Positions 1 to 12,593 of a DNA stretch of 64,000 bases are shown here, piece after piece (the stretch's first letter is position 1; each line of letters starts with the position of its first letter). The translations under genes were made by a program, and so were the position numbers. The stretch lies in the NCBI GenBank assembly GCA_023630585.1, contig CM042548.1:17089027-17153026 (forward strand). Reading direction: 5' to 3'. The notes under the pieces are model-generated. The model was not told where the DNA came from and ran no database searches. It worked only from the letters and a program-made list of their open reading frames with translations. Source of the stretch: Cranoglanis bouderius. Taxonomy: Eukaryota; Chordata; Actinopteri; Siluriformes; Cranoglanididae.

Positions 1-490
1 ATGGATTGTCCAAGGAATCTTGGTCGGAATCTCTGGTCCTCATTTTATTTATTTATCTACTTATTTCACACTATAATTTTTTTTCAGAGCTCAGACGCCT
101 ACTGAGTTTCAGCACAGTCTGAGTATAGGCTTCATATTAGAACAAAAACCAGAAAATCCAATAGTAAACTGTATATATACTTTTATATAATATATTATAT
201 ATTATACTGTATATTATATAATACACGTATTATATAATGTACAAGTCAAGCTGGTCGATTAACTGGGATATGTATTGGATCTGTGCTGTCAAGGTTGGCA
301 ATCAAATGTGATCTGAGATCACCATTCTAAATGGAAATTGCACTGATTTATTTATTTATTTATTTTTTTTTATAAAAAATGATTTTGTGGTTGTGTATGG
401 TCATATTTTATTTCAGACATTTTTTCTGCTGTGTGCTGCTAGTAATGAACTCCTCGTCCTGAGTTATATGTTTAAAATGTTATGGTGCGT
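1..490. other. AT-rich non-coding stretch
   Basis: No gene is visible. Around 171-240 there is a run of TATA/ATAT-type dinucleotides with palindromic character, and at 349-380 a short (TTTA)n and T-rich tract. Nothing here resembles an exon with splice borders. Confidence 0.6.
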
Positions 491-575
491 CAACAGAATC
501 TAATCTTTATTAGAGTGTGTGAGGGCAGCTGGCATGAGTGTGTAGAGCACTGTCAGCAAGCTGGTCATACAAAAG

Positions 576-772
576 GAGAGCGAAATGCTGTGAATTACAC
601 CTTAACTCTCAAGCATTCGTGCCGTAGACCCTGGCGAGTGAGGGGGAAGGAATAGCATGTCTCAGTGCTCGCTGAAATGAAGTGCTCTCCCTTTAACGTG
701 TGGCAGTGTCTCTCATGTTCACTTCATTGCGGTGCGCTCACATACCTTTGTTTGTGTGCAATTCATGGCATG
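576..772. repeat. Direct duplication, copy 1
   Basis: About 190 bp that recur at 1883-2071 in the same orientation with a few substitutions and one small indel. Shared blocks include AATGCTGTGAATTACACC, TAGACCCTGGCGAGTGAGG and CTCACATACCTTT. A shorter similar lead-in (CAACAGAATCT followed by GTGTGTGAG) precedes both copies, at about 491 and 1859. The near identity suggests a fairly recent local duplication. No TIR, poly(A) or LTR signal was seen. Confidence 0.85.
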
Positions 773-1882
773 TTGCACTCATTTTTATTATTGATGACGT
801 TCAGTGATATTGCTCTGTGCTCTCAGGTCAGACAGTTGGCAGTCCATTTTGCTTTGACTGCCATCATCAATAATAAATTATATCCAGATTGCTGTCATTT
901 TGTGTCATACCTGGTGTTGGATGTTGGCATCAGAGAATATTTTACGAGTATGAGTAAGCGATGAGTATAAGTAAACGATCCATCCTTTGTCATATGCTCA
1001 ATGTTATAATCTGTGTAGCCACAATTTTTAAGAAAAGAGCCAAAGTATCTGCCCACTGAGGAAAAGAAAAAAAAATTGAAAATGCACAAGGTCATTACGC
1101 ATTCACTGACACACATACCACTCAGACACACATGTTGCCCACTTGCGCCACCTTGCTTTCTTTCTCCAGGCACAGAGAGCAAGGAGAGTGCAGAGGATGC
1201 TGATCAGGGAGGTCAGTCGCACCTTCCAGATGAAAATCAGTGACCGTGGAACATCTGTGCCTCAGGCAGTGGAAGGGAAAAAAAGGATCTTCTTCTCTGC
1301 CCTATTGACCTCAGAGTCCATATGTCCAGGAGTGGGAGGAGAAAAAAAACCTGAGCGGAGCATGAACGATTAAAAAGGAAGGAAAGATACTGTGTGAGAG
1401 ACAGGACCTCGGGGTGTTACCTGTGGCTCACCAACAACCAAAAAATCGAAATGTTCTGCTTATTAAACAAGTAGACCAACATTCTACAACATCCCTAGAT
1501 TAACAACAAAATTTCGAACCTCTTCACCTTAGGACTGGGACAGGATGAGCAATCTGAGGTACTATAACTTTACAATCCAGTATTACACTAACTTCTGAAT
1601 GATATTTAATGAAAATAAAAAGCACATGCACTCAACACCACTCAGGAGCACAGAACTGTTTTGAGGCACTGTATGACCTGAGGACCATGAAACAGAAGAC
1701 TAGTCAGACTGAAATAACCTCTTTATGTGCGATGAGAGAACACCATCGGTCATAGCTGAAACAGGGATTCAAGGCCATGCATATTAGTCAGTGCGTGTTT
1801 GGGCACTTAACTACTTGTGTAATACTTTTATACATGGTACTGCTGAAGCACGATTATTCAACAGAATCTTTAATAGTGTGTG

Positions 1883-2071
1883 TGAGAGAAATGCTGTGAA
1901 TTACACCTTAACTCTCAAGCTGTAGACCCTGGCGAGTGAGGGGGAAGGAATAGCACGTCTCAGTGCTCGCTGAAATGAAGTGCTCTCCCTTTCATGTGTG
2001 ACAGTGTCTCTCATGTTCACTTCATTGCGGTGTGCTCACATACCTTTCTTTGGGGACAATTTATTCCATGG
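1883..2071. repeat. Direct duplication, copy 2
   Basis: Partner of the 576-772 block, same orientation, about 1.3 kb downstream. It lacks a short segment after the 'CTCTCAAGC' block that copy 1 retains, and has point differences such as CATGTGTGACAG against CGTGTGGCAG. No coding frame is shared between the copies. Confidence 0.85.
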
Positions 2072-2930
2072 GAACAATTTTAGGACCTCGATGAAAGAAC
2101 GGTGAAAGTATTTTAAATATCTATAATGCATTTTTCAATAGCAGACATGATGTTGGACTGTAAACCCGGTGCAGTTTTTGGAAGGGCCTTATTTAAATAT
2201 TGGATTAATTTTAGCTACTTTTGTAAAAACAGCAAATACATGGTGGTGAAAGAGGCCTGAATGCAGCAGATAGAGATTATCACACCACCTTATTCTACAT
2301 TTCGTATTCATTTAAACAACCAGAACCGGGACCCAAACTGTTGATCCACGTCCATGTAACCATGAATGTGATCATGTGACCAATTAGACCAATCAGAACA
2401 AAAGATATGGTGGTCAGAAGTTCTTTCTTCCTTTTAAAGGTTTTGTTGTAGAACTTGTAGAAATACTGTTATCTCAGTATGCATGTACTTTACAAACAGA
2501 AGCCCTGTCCAGGTTGCACATCGCCCGGCAGTTCACACAGCATCCTGTTCACCAACTACAAAGCTGTGGTTACTCAAGGGTATAATCTGCTAATTAAGAT
2601 GGCTATTTAAATGGATACCCTAGTTAGATGTAGGTTTAATTAAATGCTTTCTTCTAATTAATTTACAATGTACCACTTGTATGGGCTGACAGTTAACATA
2701 TATTTGACAAGAGTGCATTAGTGAGCATTTACAGCTTTGCTGGCATGTATGAAATCAGCACCATTTTCATTTTCATTCCCCTTCCCCCTGCAAATTTTTA
2801 GTAATATTATGAGAACTGTGCATTAATTTACGAAGTTAGCATGCAGATCAGTACCATATTAGTCAAAACCTTTTCCTCATACCAGTAAATGTTCACAACC
2901 CTACCTCACCCAATAATATAACACTATCTG
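2072..2930. other. No recognisable gene or repeat
   Basis: Moderately AT-rich unique-looking DNA. I see no exon, tandem array or mobile-element terminus here. Confidence 0.5.
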
Positions 2931-3165
2931 CTCGGGGCAGTAGTGGCTCAACGGTTCAAGCTCTGGGTTACTGATCAGAAGGTGGGGGGTTCGAGCTCCA
3001 GCACCGCCAAACTGCCACTGTTGGGTCCTCGAGCAGGGCCCTTAACCCTCTCTGCTCCAGGCGCCGTATCATGGCTGACCCTGCACTACTTCCTAACAAG
3101 CTGGGATATGTGAAGAAAAGTATTTCACTGTGCTGTAATGTATATGTGACAAATAAAGGCTGCGT
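2931..3165 (+). repeat. tRNA-derived SINE (V-SINE-like)
   Basis: The head carries RNA polymerase III promoter elements: an A box TGGCTCAACGG at 2944-2954 that fits the tRNA A-box consensus, and a B-box-like GTTCGAGCTC at 2989-2998. A central part follows with 'GAGCAGGGCCCTTAACCCT', which resembles the conserved core of fish V-SINEs. The 3' part ends in GACAAATAAAGGCT, the kind of tail shared with a partner LINE. It is a retroposed copy, not a tRNA gene: there is no cloverleaf beyond the head. The family name is from memory; the tRNA-derived nature is seen directly. Confidence 0.8.
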
Positions 3166-3400
3166 CTTCTTACCTCACCTAATTTAGCCTCCAGTGTTGT
3201 TATAAACACTGTATTGTTATAAAGAGTACTTTGTCTGAAACTGAGAAGTTTTGTCTGAGTCACTTTTCTGCATATAACGTTTACCTTTTCCTCCTTTTTC
3301 ACCTTTGTAAAGTGTCCTTGGATTTGTGTAATGTGCTATAAATAAATAAACCTTATTTTATTATTTATAACTTCCATCAATGCATTCTCATTCTCACGTT

Positions 3401-3615
3401 TACATTTACGGCATTTGGCAGACGCACTTATCCAGAGCAACTCAGAGAAGTGTAAGGACATAACATTTCATATTTATCTCATGTATACAACTGAGCAGTT
3501 GATGGTTAAGGGCCTTGTTCAAGGGCCCAGCAGAGGCAGCTTGGCAGTGCTGGGATTTGGACTCGCAAACTTCCGATCAGTAGCCCCATGTCTTAACCAC
3601 TGATCTACCACTGGC
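3401..3615 (-). repeat. tRNA-derived SINE, related head, different tail
   Basis: On the minus strand the element starts at 3615 with a tRNA-like head (A-box-like region at 3596-3606) and shares a V-type core (GGGCCCTTGAACAAGGCCC read on the minus strand) with the SINE at 2.9 kb. Its 3' end differs: it finishes in GTCTGCCAAATGCCGTAAA, a tail common in fish retroposons. Two SINEs with one kind of head and two tails within 0.5 kb point to mosaic SINE evolution by tail exchange. Confidence 0.8.
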
Positions 3616-5335
3616 CTATTTGACGCCAAGGAGTTCAAAACAGCAGAAACTCAAGGACAGGTGAGAAATCCTGAGCTGTCTCTCTCCAAGAAAGAGAAAC
3701 CAGAAATGTCATTAACCTGGGTCATCCCAGAAGCACATGTGTGCATGTTAAACATGTAACAAACAGCTCTGGCCTGAAACATCCCTCCGGCAACAGCCAG
3801 AAATCCATCTCACCTGTGTGGCCCTCATCAGCACAAACCCCTGCTCTTCAGAGAATAAAGTGAAAAGAAATGAGTTGGGGGAAAAACAAGAAAACTTTTG
3901 CACTTGTAATCTGATATGCTGATATGCTGAATACATATGTGGACCAACCCTCAGAACAAAGCAGCTTGAGTCTAAAATAAAACTATACAATAGCTTCAGG
4001 AATGATATTTCATTGCCTATTGACAATATGTACGACACTTGACAATTTGGTTTGTGTATGATGCTTTATTTCCTCAGGCATTCGGTTCTATATTTGTTCT
4101 AAATATTCCTATTTGTTCCCAGAATTCTTATATCATCTTCTATAGACATATTAACCTTTTTCCCTAAGAGTTTAATCTAAAGATTATTTGGTTTTCCCTT
4201 GCATAGGATGAAGTGGAGATTATATAGTTTATCATCACCAACCAATCAGTGACATGATGCCATAAACAGGAAATACTACATCAATGATCGAGACACAGGG
4301 AAGTGGTTTATGTCTGTCTTTATCAAGCAGCTGAGGTATTTTAATAATGAACCATAGCAACAAAAGAAATTGAGGTGGCCACAATCCCAATCTGCATTTG
4401 AATGACAACAACATTACATAAACATAAATTTTTTAAATTTTTATTTTTTTTAAATTTTTTTTTTTACAAGTTTTCATTTACAACTTAAGGCTACATTAAA
4501 ACTACACTATTTGGTGCAACTGTTAATATTTTTAGTAGTGTGTAACCCCAGACATAGTGCCCGTTTCCTTTCAAACTATGCTATGACAGAGCTTATGTTC
4601 TTTCCTGCTCCTGGATTCTATTAAGCACATTAAACATACACCCTGGATGGAAAGCCAGTCCACTGGAGCTATTCTAAAGTTGACACACAAAATATTAATT
4701 TCCTGCATTTAACAGTATTTTTGACCCATTCAGTTATTCAGAAAGCTGCCTATGCCGAGTCAATAGGAACCGTGTTAGAATTTAGTGATGTGATTTTATT
4801 TGGTTATGTCTTTGAATAAAATAGAAACAAAAGCGAAAGGAACAAATTAGCTGTACAAATTATCAAGCCACAAAGGCACTAAAAGCACTGCTCTCACTCA
4901 GTTAATAGCTGTACTGCCAATGATTAAAGAACCCTAGAAATAATATGGCCCGAAAAGCCCGGGCCTAGAGGCTGCACTGGGTGGAAGCTCATGTGGAGAG
5001 GATTAAAGAAAGCGTGATTTTGAATCTGTGATCTGCACATGCCACTCAGCCATGAGTGAAGAGCCATCGCTGGAGAGCACAGACTGGGAGATCAGCTGCT
5101 TCAGCGCTGGCAGGAGGACAAGAGCGATAAAAGTACGGTGGAAACCGCCTGTGGTCGAAATACCTCTCGGTTTGTCTAATCAGACCGTAAGATGGTACCT
5201 GATCTGCAGTGGTGGAGAGCACACTGTGCTACTTTACATTAAAGAAACACAGCATGACCCCCTGATGAATGGACTGTGGAGGTAATCTAGGGTATTTTAC
5301 ATTTCTAGTAGTAAGCGAACGTAAAGCAACTATAA
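3616..5335. other. No supported gene; one 85-codon open frame
   Basis: Mostly unique-looking DNA, with an A/T run at 4430-4475. An 85-codon plus-strand open frame (5028-5285) has a mixed, protein-like composition, but there is no homology I recognise. It could be chance or a conserved non-coding block. Confidence 0.4.
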
Positions 5336-5339
5336 ATAG

Positions 5340-5665
5340 TCGCTTCCCCTTTACTCTCTCTTAAAGGCAATAGGACATTAAAAACCACAGCTTGTCATGG
5401 TATGGAGTACCAAGTCCGGCCTGTGTCGGACAATCTGAGGCTACAGCTTTACCTCAGACTGTAACAAAGTGCTGACACTGGAGACTCCTTCCAAAAATGC
5501 TAAATAAACATCTCATTACACAAAACTTCACCATTTCAATGATAAGTCCATTTACGCAACGTAACAGTGTACGCACATTACTGTCAATCTTGCAGTAGAA
5601 CTAGTATCAGAGCTGCTGTTATAGAAAATTAATCCACACCTTCTATCCAAACAGAATCGATCATT
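5340..5665 (+). repeat. Partial copy of the TGCTGTTATAG foldback repeat
   Basis: Matches the 3' half of the repeat at 54.5-55.1 kb. Shared blocks are GACACTGGAGACTCCTTCC, AAATAAACATCTC and, near the end, GCTGCTGTTATAGAAAA followed by TAATC. The 5' part with the inverted-repeat head is missing or too diverged to see. Confidence 0.7.
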
Positions 5666-7925
5666 CAACAGAGTTGTGGTATAATTGTGAAATTATGGGA
5701 TTTTTTTTTTTTTCAGATAAAATGGACAAAATTATTCTACCAATTCAACAATCATCGTGCATCTGGAATTACTGTTTCTCAGAGTGGTGATGTATCTCCA
5801 AAACACGAAACACGTCTAGTCACCTTGATGAATGAAAACATCTTGTAGTAATTAGCGAAAGCAATTTTTGCTTGATTTCATTTGAACGACTTTGCTATCC
5901 GAGGATATTTGCTGTAAAACAGTGCCGGCTCTTGGCGTCAGCACACCTGGCTGTACTCTCCTCGTTTTGATACCGTTGACTGTTATTCCACTGTAGCTGG
6001 TGCCAGGAGCTGAAACGATGTGCAGGTGCGCTGATTTTCTGCTGGCTGGACTTTAGGTGATCCGTCAGTGGCGGGCACTTGTGCACATAATTACGTGGTG
6101 ATGGTGCCAGTGGGAAACGTACACACACTAGCTTCCTGCAGGAGTGGTGCTACCGTGCGATTGAAAAATATGCAATACAAGTATATAGAGTGAATATGAT
6201 TTATATACCGGACAGCTATTGCTCACGAAAGGTCATTTTAGAATGGCACATCTGCTGAAGTTCTACAACACAATACCTAAAGTACTATCTGAGTGGGATG
6301 ATATTTTCATGCATGTCTGCTAAGTAATGTTAACGGACGTAAAGGACGTAATTAAGGAGGTAATTATGATCGATCGGAATGGGACAAGCAATCTCTGTAT
6401 AAATCACAAATGGAAATGTGTCTTCTTGATGCTTTTCACACAAAAAATACTACATAAACCTCATTTTATTACAAATGGATTGTTTTGACCTTGATTATTA
6501 CGCGCTTACTGTAGTGTGCATGGCCGCACAAGTTGCACTTGATCATTAGCAGGTCACATGACCATATCATGTATGTAAGGCTATACTCGGTGCTAGGAAC
6601 TCAATAACTGAGCTACAACCCCCTGAAACCTGACTCCTATGGTGTCCTTTTAAAAATAGTCTTTTTTAATGCATTTGAAAAAGTTTAGGAAATTTGTTCA
6701 GAATTCCAACTATGCTAGCTGCTAGGCAAAGATAATACATGAACCTTTGGTGATGGGTTATGGTATCTAGATAGAAACACCTGTATGTAATGTTATCTAA
6801 GAAGAAAATGCATTACGGTTAGCATAAATGTAAAGCCGATCTATTAATTTGGGTTCAACTTCATACTTTACCAGCCCACTAATATTTCCAGGATATTTGA
6901 TCCAAAATGGGTTCTCTACGATCCATGGTGAACATGCAAATCTAATCTTCTCATTACAAACACAATCCTCCATCTTAGTGACTAATGGTAGCCTAGCGTT
7001 TGATGTTAAAACACTGAATATACATTGAACTCACATTCGATGCTTTTTTACTTGGATATGGTAATGCAGTATAAATGACCGAAGATGATACAAAAGTCTC
7101 ACACACAGAATCAAAGCTTTGTGCATAAACAAAAAAGCTAGTGCACAGCCGAGTGATGTGAAGTAATGAAGCATGTCCTTCCTGTCAGCTTCGAGACGGA
7201 GAGAGAAAAAGAGGAAGGGAGAGACCAATGAGAAACAGGTGGAGCCTTTCCAGGTCTTATTACCGCCATAATTACACACACCTGAACCGCCCGTGCATGA
7301 GTGGACATTAAGCAATGGACACTCCAGTAGGAACAAGCACATGTGCACACAGACGCACACAGAATTATGTGCCAACATTCACAGAGGGAAACATACGCAA
7401 GGGCAAATAGATGCTGGTGAGAGACACTAAAAGTCATTTAACAGACATGCAACGAGCTGCCAGACATCCAGGAGGAGGAAAGACCGGGTTAAACATACAC
7501 TGCAGGGATCACATATTAAAAGGTTTTCATAATGAGACCGGTGATAATGATGCATCATTCACGTAGATGTATGCGAAATGATGAAGTGAGATGCTACTGC
7601 GGGCTGCAAATCATAGCCTGGAGCTTGGAGCCAAAATCCTGAGAACTCTAAGTGCCCGTGAAAAGACTCCCGGCGGTAATGCTGATTAGCAGTTGCTTCA
7701 GATGAACGTTAACATTCACATGACCTTGATCACGCTGATAGGACCCATTTTTCCAAATGAGAGCACACAGACTGATGAGTTCAAGCCATTGGCAGCTTTT
7801 ATGCTTAAAGTATTACCTGAGACTCATCAAATGGAGCCCACTGAATCTGAATATCAAAATAACGCCGAGCACTGCAACTAAATTCAAAAGAAAGCAGCAT
7901 TTCTATGGCTTTAAGCAAGTGTGTG
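5666..7925. other. No recognisable gene or repeat
   Basis: Unique-looking DNA. Open frames on both strands are short and have no exon-like context. The segment 5880-6130 is less AT-rich than its surroundings and could be a conserved non-coding block, but that is only an impression. Confidence 0.45.
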
Positions 7926-7928
7926 ACC

Positions 7929-7996
7929 TGACTCTGAATATGCAAAACTTTCCCCGCATAAATATTGACATAAGTCACTGACTCTGAATATGGCCC
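7929..7996 (-). repeat. Short dispersed repeat with terminal direct repeats
   Basis: On the minus strand this reads CATATTCAGAGTC, then GTGACTTA, then GGGGAAAGTT and again ATATTCAGAGTC. The same arrangement occurs on the plus strand near 10.15 kb and 14.70 kb, so this is one of three family members. The family is not recognised by name. Confidence 0.7.
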
Positions 7997-10150
7997 TCTG
8001 AAATGAATCCACATGCTCTCCTATTCTTGGTGTGCTCTCCTAGCAACTACTTCCTCCAGTTCTTCTCACTCTGCTCATTCGATAATAAATGACTGGCTTC
8101 AGTCACTCTCCATGTTTACTTGATCCTCTGACGTCCAAACTCACTGATTGACAGCTTCAAACAAAGACTGGCAGCAGCCACTCTAATGGAAAGAATTCGG
8201 ACAGATTGGTGGTGTTTGCCAGAAAACAGGGGAGAGTGTTCAACTAGTGGCTGAGCTGAAAGTGGGAAGAGATGTCGCTGACCCGTGTTCAAAATGGCGC
8301 GCTATGCATACTATTCAAAAGAAACGTGCAGTTTGTTAACAACTAACTAACTCATTTCCAAAACAGCAAAAAGGATGTACTACTTGGGCTGAATTATGCA
8401 GGGCTAAATTATGCAATTAGGAATGCAGATTGAGCTATATGTCTAACAAACAAACAAAAAACAAACTGGAAAGAAAACGCATCCACAGTTTGAAGGATAA
8501 GCTGACCAAGCATTTCTCTAATATGCCTATAGCTCACTTTACGTATATTACTTTAACCATAAAATATATTGAGATGAGCAATGTATCCAATTAAACTGTC
8601 CTCTTCTGGACTTTATGTGGACTTTAAAAGAGATGATACTATTAATGCAATGTCGTATGTTTGTATTGTTTTGTTTATCAAAGGCAATTTCGTTGTGTTT
8701 GGGATGTATTTAAAGCCAAAAACATGAATTTCAACCTGACATGTTGCGGTTCCTGACATTGAGCTGTCAGACAGTGGCACTGGACTTAAAACCCCTTGCT
8801 CGAGACAATATCAGAATCGCACGCAACCGAGACATGCCTCTGTTTTACTCAAACTTGTACAAACAAGTACAAATCTGAGTAGCGGTTATGTGATTCACAC
8901 TGGGTATTTGTGACAATGCTAGTATTATTTTCAGCTAATTTCATTGCATGAAGAACACAAGACAGAATGAAATGCAGGAATGTTTCGAAATATCACAACA
9001 TCAGTGTAGCCTGGAGGAAATCTATTCAGGCTCTGGATCTGTTGAAAATGTGTAAATGACAGCCAGCACACTTCCTGTCCCTAGAGGACAGAGAGGTCCA
9101 TCACATCGCCAGTGAAATATTCCCAGCTTATTAGCATTGGTAATAGTGCGATCTGAAAACAGCCCACAGTTCAGGCAGGAGTGTTTTCTTGAGGGAGAAA
9201 TCGACACCGTAGCCTGCGGACCGCGCTGCATAGCTATGGCCTGAGAACATGGAAACAATGAGTGATGATATAACCATGTAATGCTGAAATGTAAATATTC
9301 AAGCTGTGGATTGTTGATATGATGAAAGCAGCTGTTGAGCTAAAGTGTCAGACTGTAATCACGGCCCTGATTACAGCGCGTACAGGAATACGTGACTAAG
9401 AAACGGAAAGATGGAGATGAGAAAATACTTGATGTGTGGCTGTGTGAGAGAGGCAGATAGTGAGCTTTCTCTTTACTTTTAGAAGATTTTTGCTGGCCTT
9501 CTGGCATGGAAAACGGATGAAAATGATAACACTGGCTTGGCTGCATGGCGGAGGAAGGAGGAACTGATGACACACGGACACGGAGAGGCAGAGAACGAGT
9601 CAGATGATACTTAGTATCATGAACACTCCAGATATGAGGTTGAGCATTACGTGCTCCGAAATGAATGTATTAGAACTGAGTCTCAGCCTCACATGTCTGA
9701 TGTGTATCAAAACCTTAGCTGACCATAACTATCTGAATCTTGCCAGCTGGACTACTGCCTATCCAAAATTGTGTCTATGCACTACAGCGCTTTTAACTTT
9801 CAATGACAGCAATTCATTTTCCTCAAATTATGATATAGTTGATTGCAAACGTTAGTGTCACAGAAGACCAAAATCCAAGGAATCAAGAAATCAAAGGAAA
9901 AAAAGAGATGTTTGGGCATATACTACAACTGTGAAGCACCAAAAGCTGTTCTGAAGATAAACAAAAATAAAAATAAAAATTGGAGAACCTTATAAAGGCA
10001 AAGAGTGGGAATACAAGCTAACAGCAAATATATCACATTGAGAGATGGATGCACAAACCTTTGAACTGATAATTCAATTCATTCATTTCCCTCTTAACAT
10101 TACACAACTTGTTACTTGTGGTAATATCTGCAAAACCACGTTCTACAAAG
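7997..10150. other. No recognisable gene or repeat
   Basis: Unique-looking non-coding DNA. There are no long frames, tandem arrays or element ends. Confidence 0.45.
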
Positions 10151-10153
10151 GGC

Positions 10154-10230
10154 TGTATTCAGAGTCAGTGACTTAAGTTCAAAAGTTACGTCAATGTTTA
10201 CGCTGGGAAAGTTGAATATGAATATGCCTC
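10154..10230 (+). repeat. Short dispersed repeat, second copy
   Basis: TATTCAGAGTCAGTGACTTA followed by AAAAGTTACGTCAATGTTTA and GGGAAAGTT. This is the plus-strand counterpart of the 7.93-kb copy and a close relative of the 14.70-kb copy. Confidence 0.7.
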
Positions 10231-10887
10231 TAAATGTTTGCTGCAATACATTAACCCTATGAAATCACTGGATGCGCCAGTGCAAATCAGTCATGAGTAA
10301 CAATGCTTCTGTGCATTATTTGCCATATTCTGATGTTAAAACATGCGGGGAAAAAAAGAAAAAGAAAAAAAAAATCGATCGAATCTGCCACACATGAACT
10401 AATTGATGTATTTACTCAGAAGAGTCCCTTGACCAATCTGATTTCGTAATTTAGTCACCTGATGACTGTCTCTCTACGAGACAGGTTTACTAGCGCTAAC
10501 TCGAGAGTGATGGGCAGAATGGAGCTTTTGTGACTGTAACTCATTTCTAGCTAAAACTGATTCAGAGCATGGAAGCACTTTACACTGAGCTCTATACTGG
10601 CATCTGTTGGACAATAAAGATTCTTACACCACTCCCATGTCAGCTGCGTGTAAACATATGCTATTATAGGGGCTATTTGTACTTTCTGCAGACAACATTC
10701 TATAACACAGACATTAAAGGACTGACCAGACTGGGGGAAAAAAATGAAAAACATCTGTGCCTGCTCTGTTTTATTTGTAAATATTCACTACAGTTCCTTT
10801 TCTATTTCTAAAGCTTATGGTTTGTGTTTTAGGTTATTTTTTTCCTTTTTTTGTGGTATTTGGATTCTGTTACATGAATACATTGGG

Positions 10888-11508
10888 CGTGTCTCAACCA
10901 GCTCCCTAGTTCAGTAGGTGGTGAATCAGTATATCGTGTACACGAGTTTGGGCAGTAAGGACCCTGGCTCACATTGGGACACTGAAAACTGAATTTCCGG
11001 CGACATGACTACATATTCGCATTGTAAAATGTCACCAAAAATGTCAAACTTGTTAGCTTAATCACATGTATTTCTGTCATAATATGTCAAGCAGGATCGT
11101 AGGCAAGCTAGTGGATTTTTAAAAAAGAAAATTGATAAACAATTAAAAGTTGTTAGACTCCAACAAACCGTATCTAGAACGTCAAGTAAAGTTAAAAATG
11201 TAAGTAATCATTTGAGAGCTACAACAACAATAATGAGCTACTTACATTTGTTGCCGGAAGTTGGCTGAGAGTTCGTCCCCCATTTTTTGCAAGCTGAGAG
11301 GTTTCAGAAAACATGACGTCATTTCCAGTAAGGGAACATAATGAGCACCGATGCTCCCTGGATTTTACAGTGCATTGTGGGATTTTTTTTAAGGGAGCAA
11401 ACGTCCCAGCGCACTGGGATGATTTTGCAATTGAGACAGCTCTTGAAATGGCCGACTCCCTGATCAGTGCCCTGACTGCTGAACTAGGGAGCTGCTTCAG
11501 ACATACCT
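10888..11508. mobile_element. Non-autonomous inverted-repeat DNA transposon (~620 bp)
   Basis: The left end (about 10888-10917) contains GTGTCTCAACCAGCTCCCTA followed by GTTCAG. The right end (about 11476-11505) contains the reverse complement, CTGAACTAGGGAGCTGCTTC then AGACA, with three or four mismatches over about 28 bp. The interior has no transposase. A copy of the widespread vertebrate motif GCATTGTGGGA lies at 11373. The superfamily cannot be fixed because no clear target duplication is visible. Confidence 0.7.
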
Positions 11509-12550
11509 ATTAATTAAAAGGAAATAAACTGCAAACTAAATCTATGGCAAACTGTTCAAAACACTTTAAGCCTCCAGAGGGTTAAATTTCTTTGTCTTAT
11601 TTATTTTGCTCTAAGAGTACATACTCGAGTGAATAGCCACTGTGTTGAAAAAGGTTTAAGTGGTTCACAATGTCCTAGTCCTCATCTGTTCTTCAAGTTG
11701 TACGCTCTTCCCAGGTTGTTACATGTAGGTCAGTTTTCATTGTAGCACCATTTTCAGAAGGGCCTCCATCTACACATCATGCAGAAACATCACTCTGCCA
11801 TTGTAAATACATGACTACTCGCCATATGGAATAAGAAAAAGTATCAAAGACTCTAGCAAAAGCTAAAAGTCTGGATTATGATACTCTCATGCACTTGAAT
11901 AAGTGTATCTGAATACTTGCTCTGGTCCAAAAAACAAAGGTTGAAACATAAACACATACTGTAATAAGTAGACAGCATCAAATCTGCACTCAGTCATGCC
12001 ATAGGTAGTCCACGGAAAAGTACTTGACATTTTCTGGCCTGATTTCTTTTCAGTCTCTTCTTTTATGTACTTCTTTGCGTCTCCAGGCGTCTCGTTCTGC
12101 CTCTTTCAGTGTGTGTGTGTGTGTTGATTATATGCACTCCTGCTGTGCTCTCTCAGTAGGAGAATGTTCTTATAGAAGACAAAAGCAGAGACAGGAGACA
12201 AGACATGTGTCTTTTTTTTTTTTGGGAACGCTGCTGGCTGTTCCCCCCCACCACCACCACTCATATTACCAGTGCTATAGAAGTAGTCTAACTAGTATAT
12301 GAACTTAACTAGAGACATTAAATAACACTTTCAAGTATTACTTTGACAATGCTGTCTCAAAAGGAGCCTCCACCCAGAAACATATTAAATCTCTTTATAT
12401 TGAAATATTTTGATTAGTTTACCCAACATCATAGCCAAGGCAAGATGAGAAAATAAATCAATACATTTCCATGCAATTTTGGTGAAATATATTAATGGTT
12501 TCTTAAAGATGAGGTGTCTGATTTTGGACAATTTTTTTTTCCGTTTGCCA
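11509..12550. other. No recognisable gene
   Basis: Unique-looking AT-rich DNA with a short (GT)n at 12110-12123, a T-run at 12212-12222 and a (CCA)n patch near 12247. No supported exon. Confidence 0.45.
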
Positions 12551-12593
12551 AAATTCAGCCACAGCTACATCCGGTGGGTTTTCCCAAACCGCT
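12551..12593 (+). repeat. Short dispersed repeat (GGGTTTTCCCA family)
   Basis: AATTCAGCCACAGCTACATC then CGGTGGGTTTTCCCAAACCG. Near-identical blocks occur at 61073-61113 (plus) and 52613-52659 (minus). The full family boundaries are not visible. Confidence 0.65.

Noticed and set aside
2944..2998. Functional tRNA gene
   Set aside because: The A and B boxes belong to a SINE head; no complete cloverleaf or tRNA 3' end follows.
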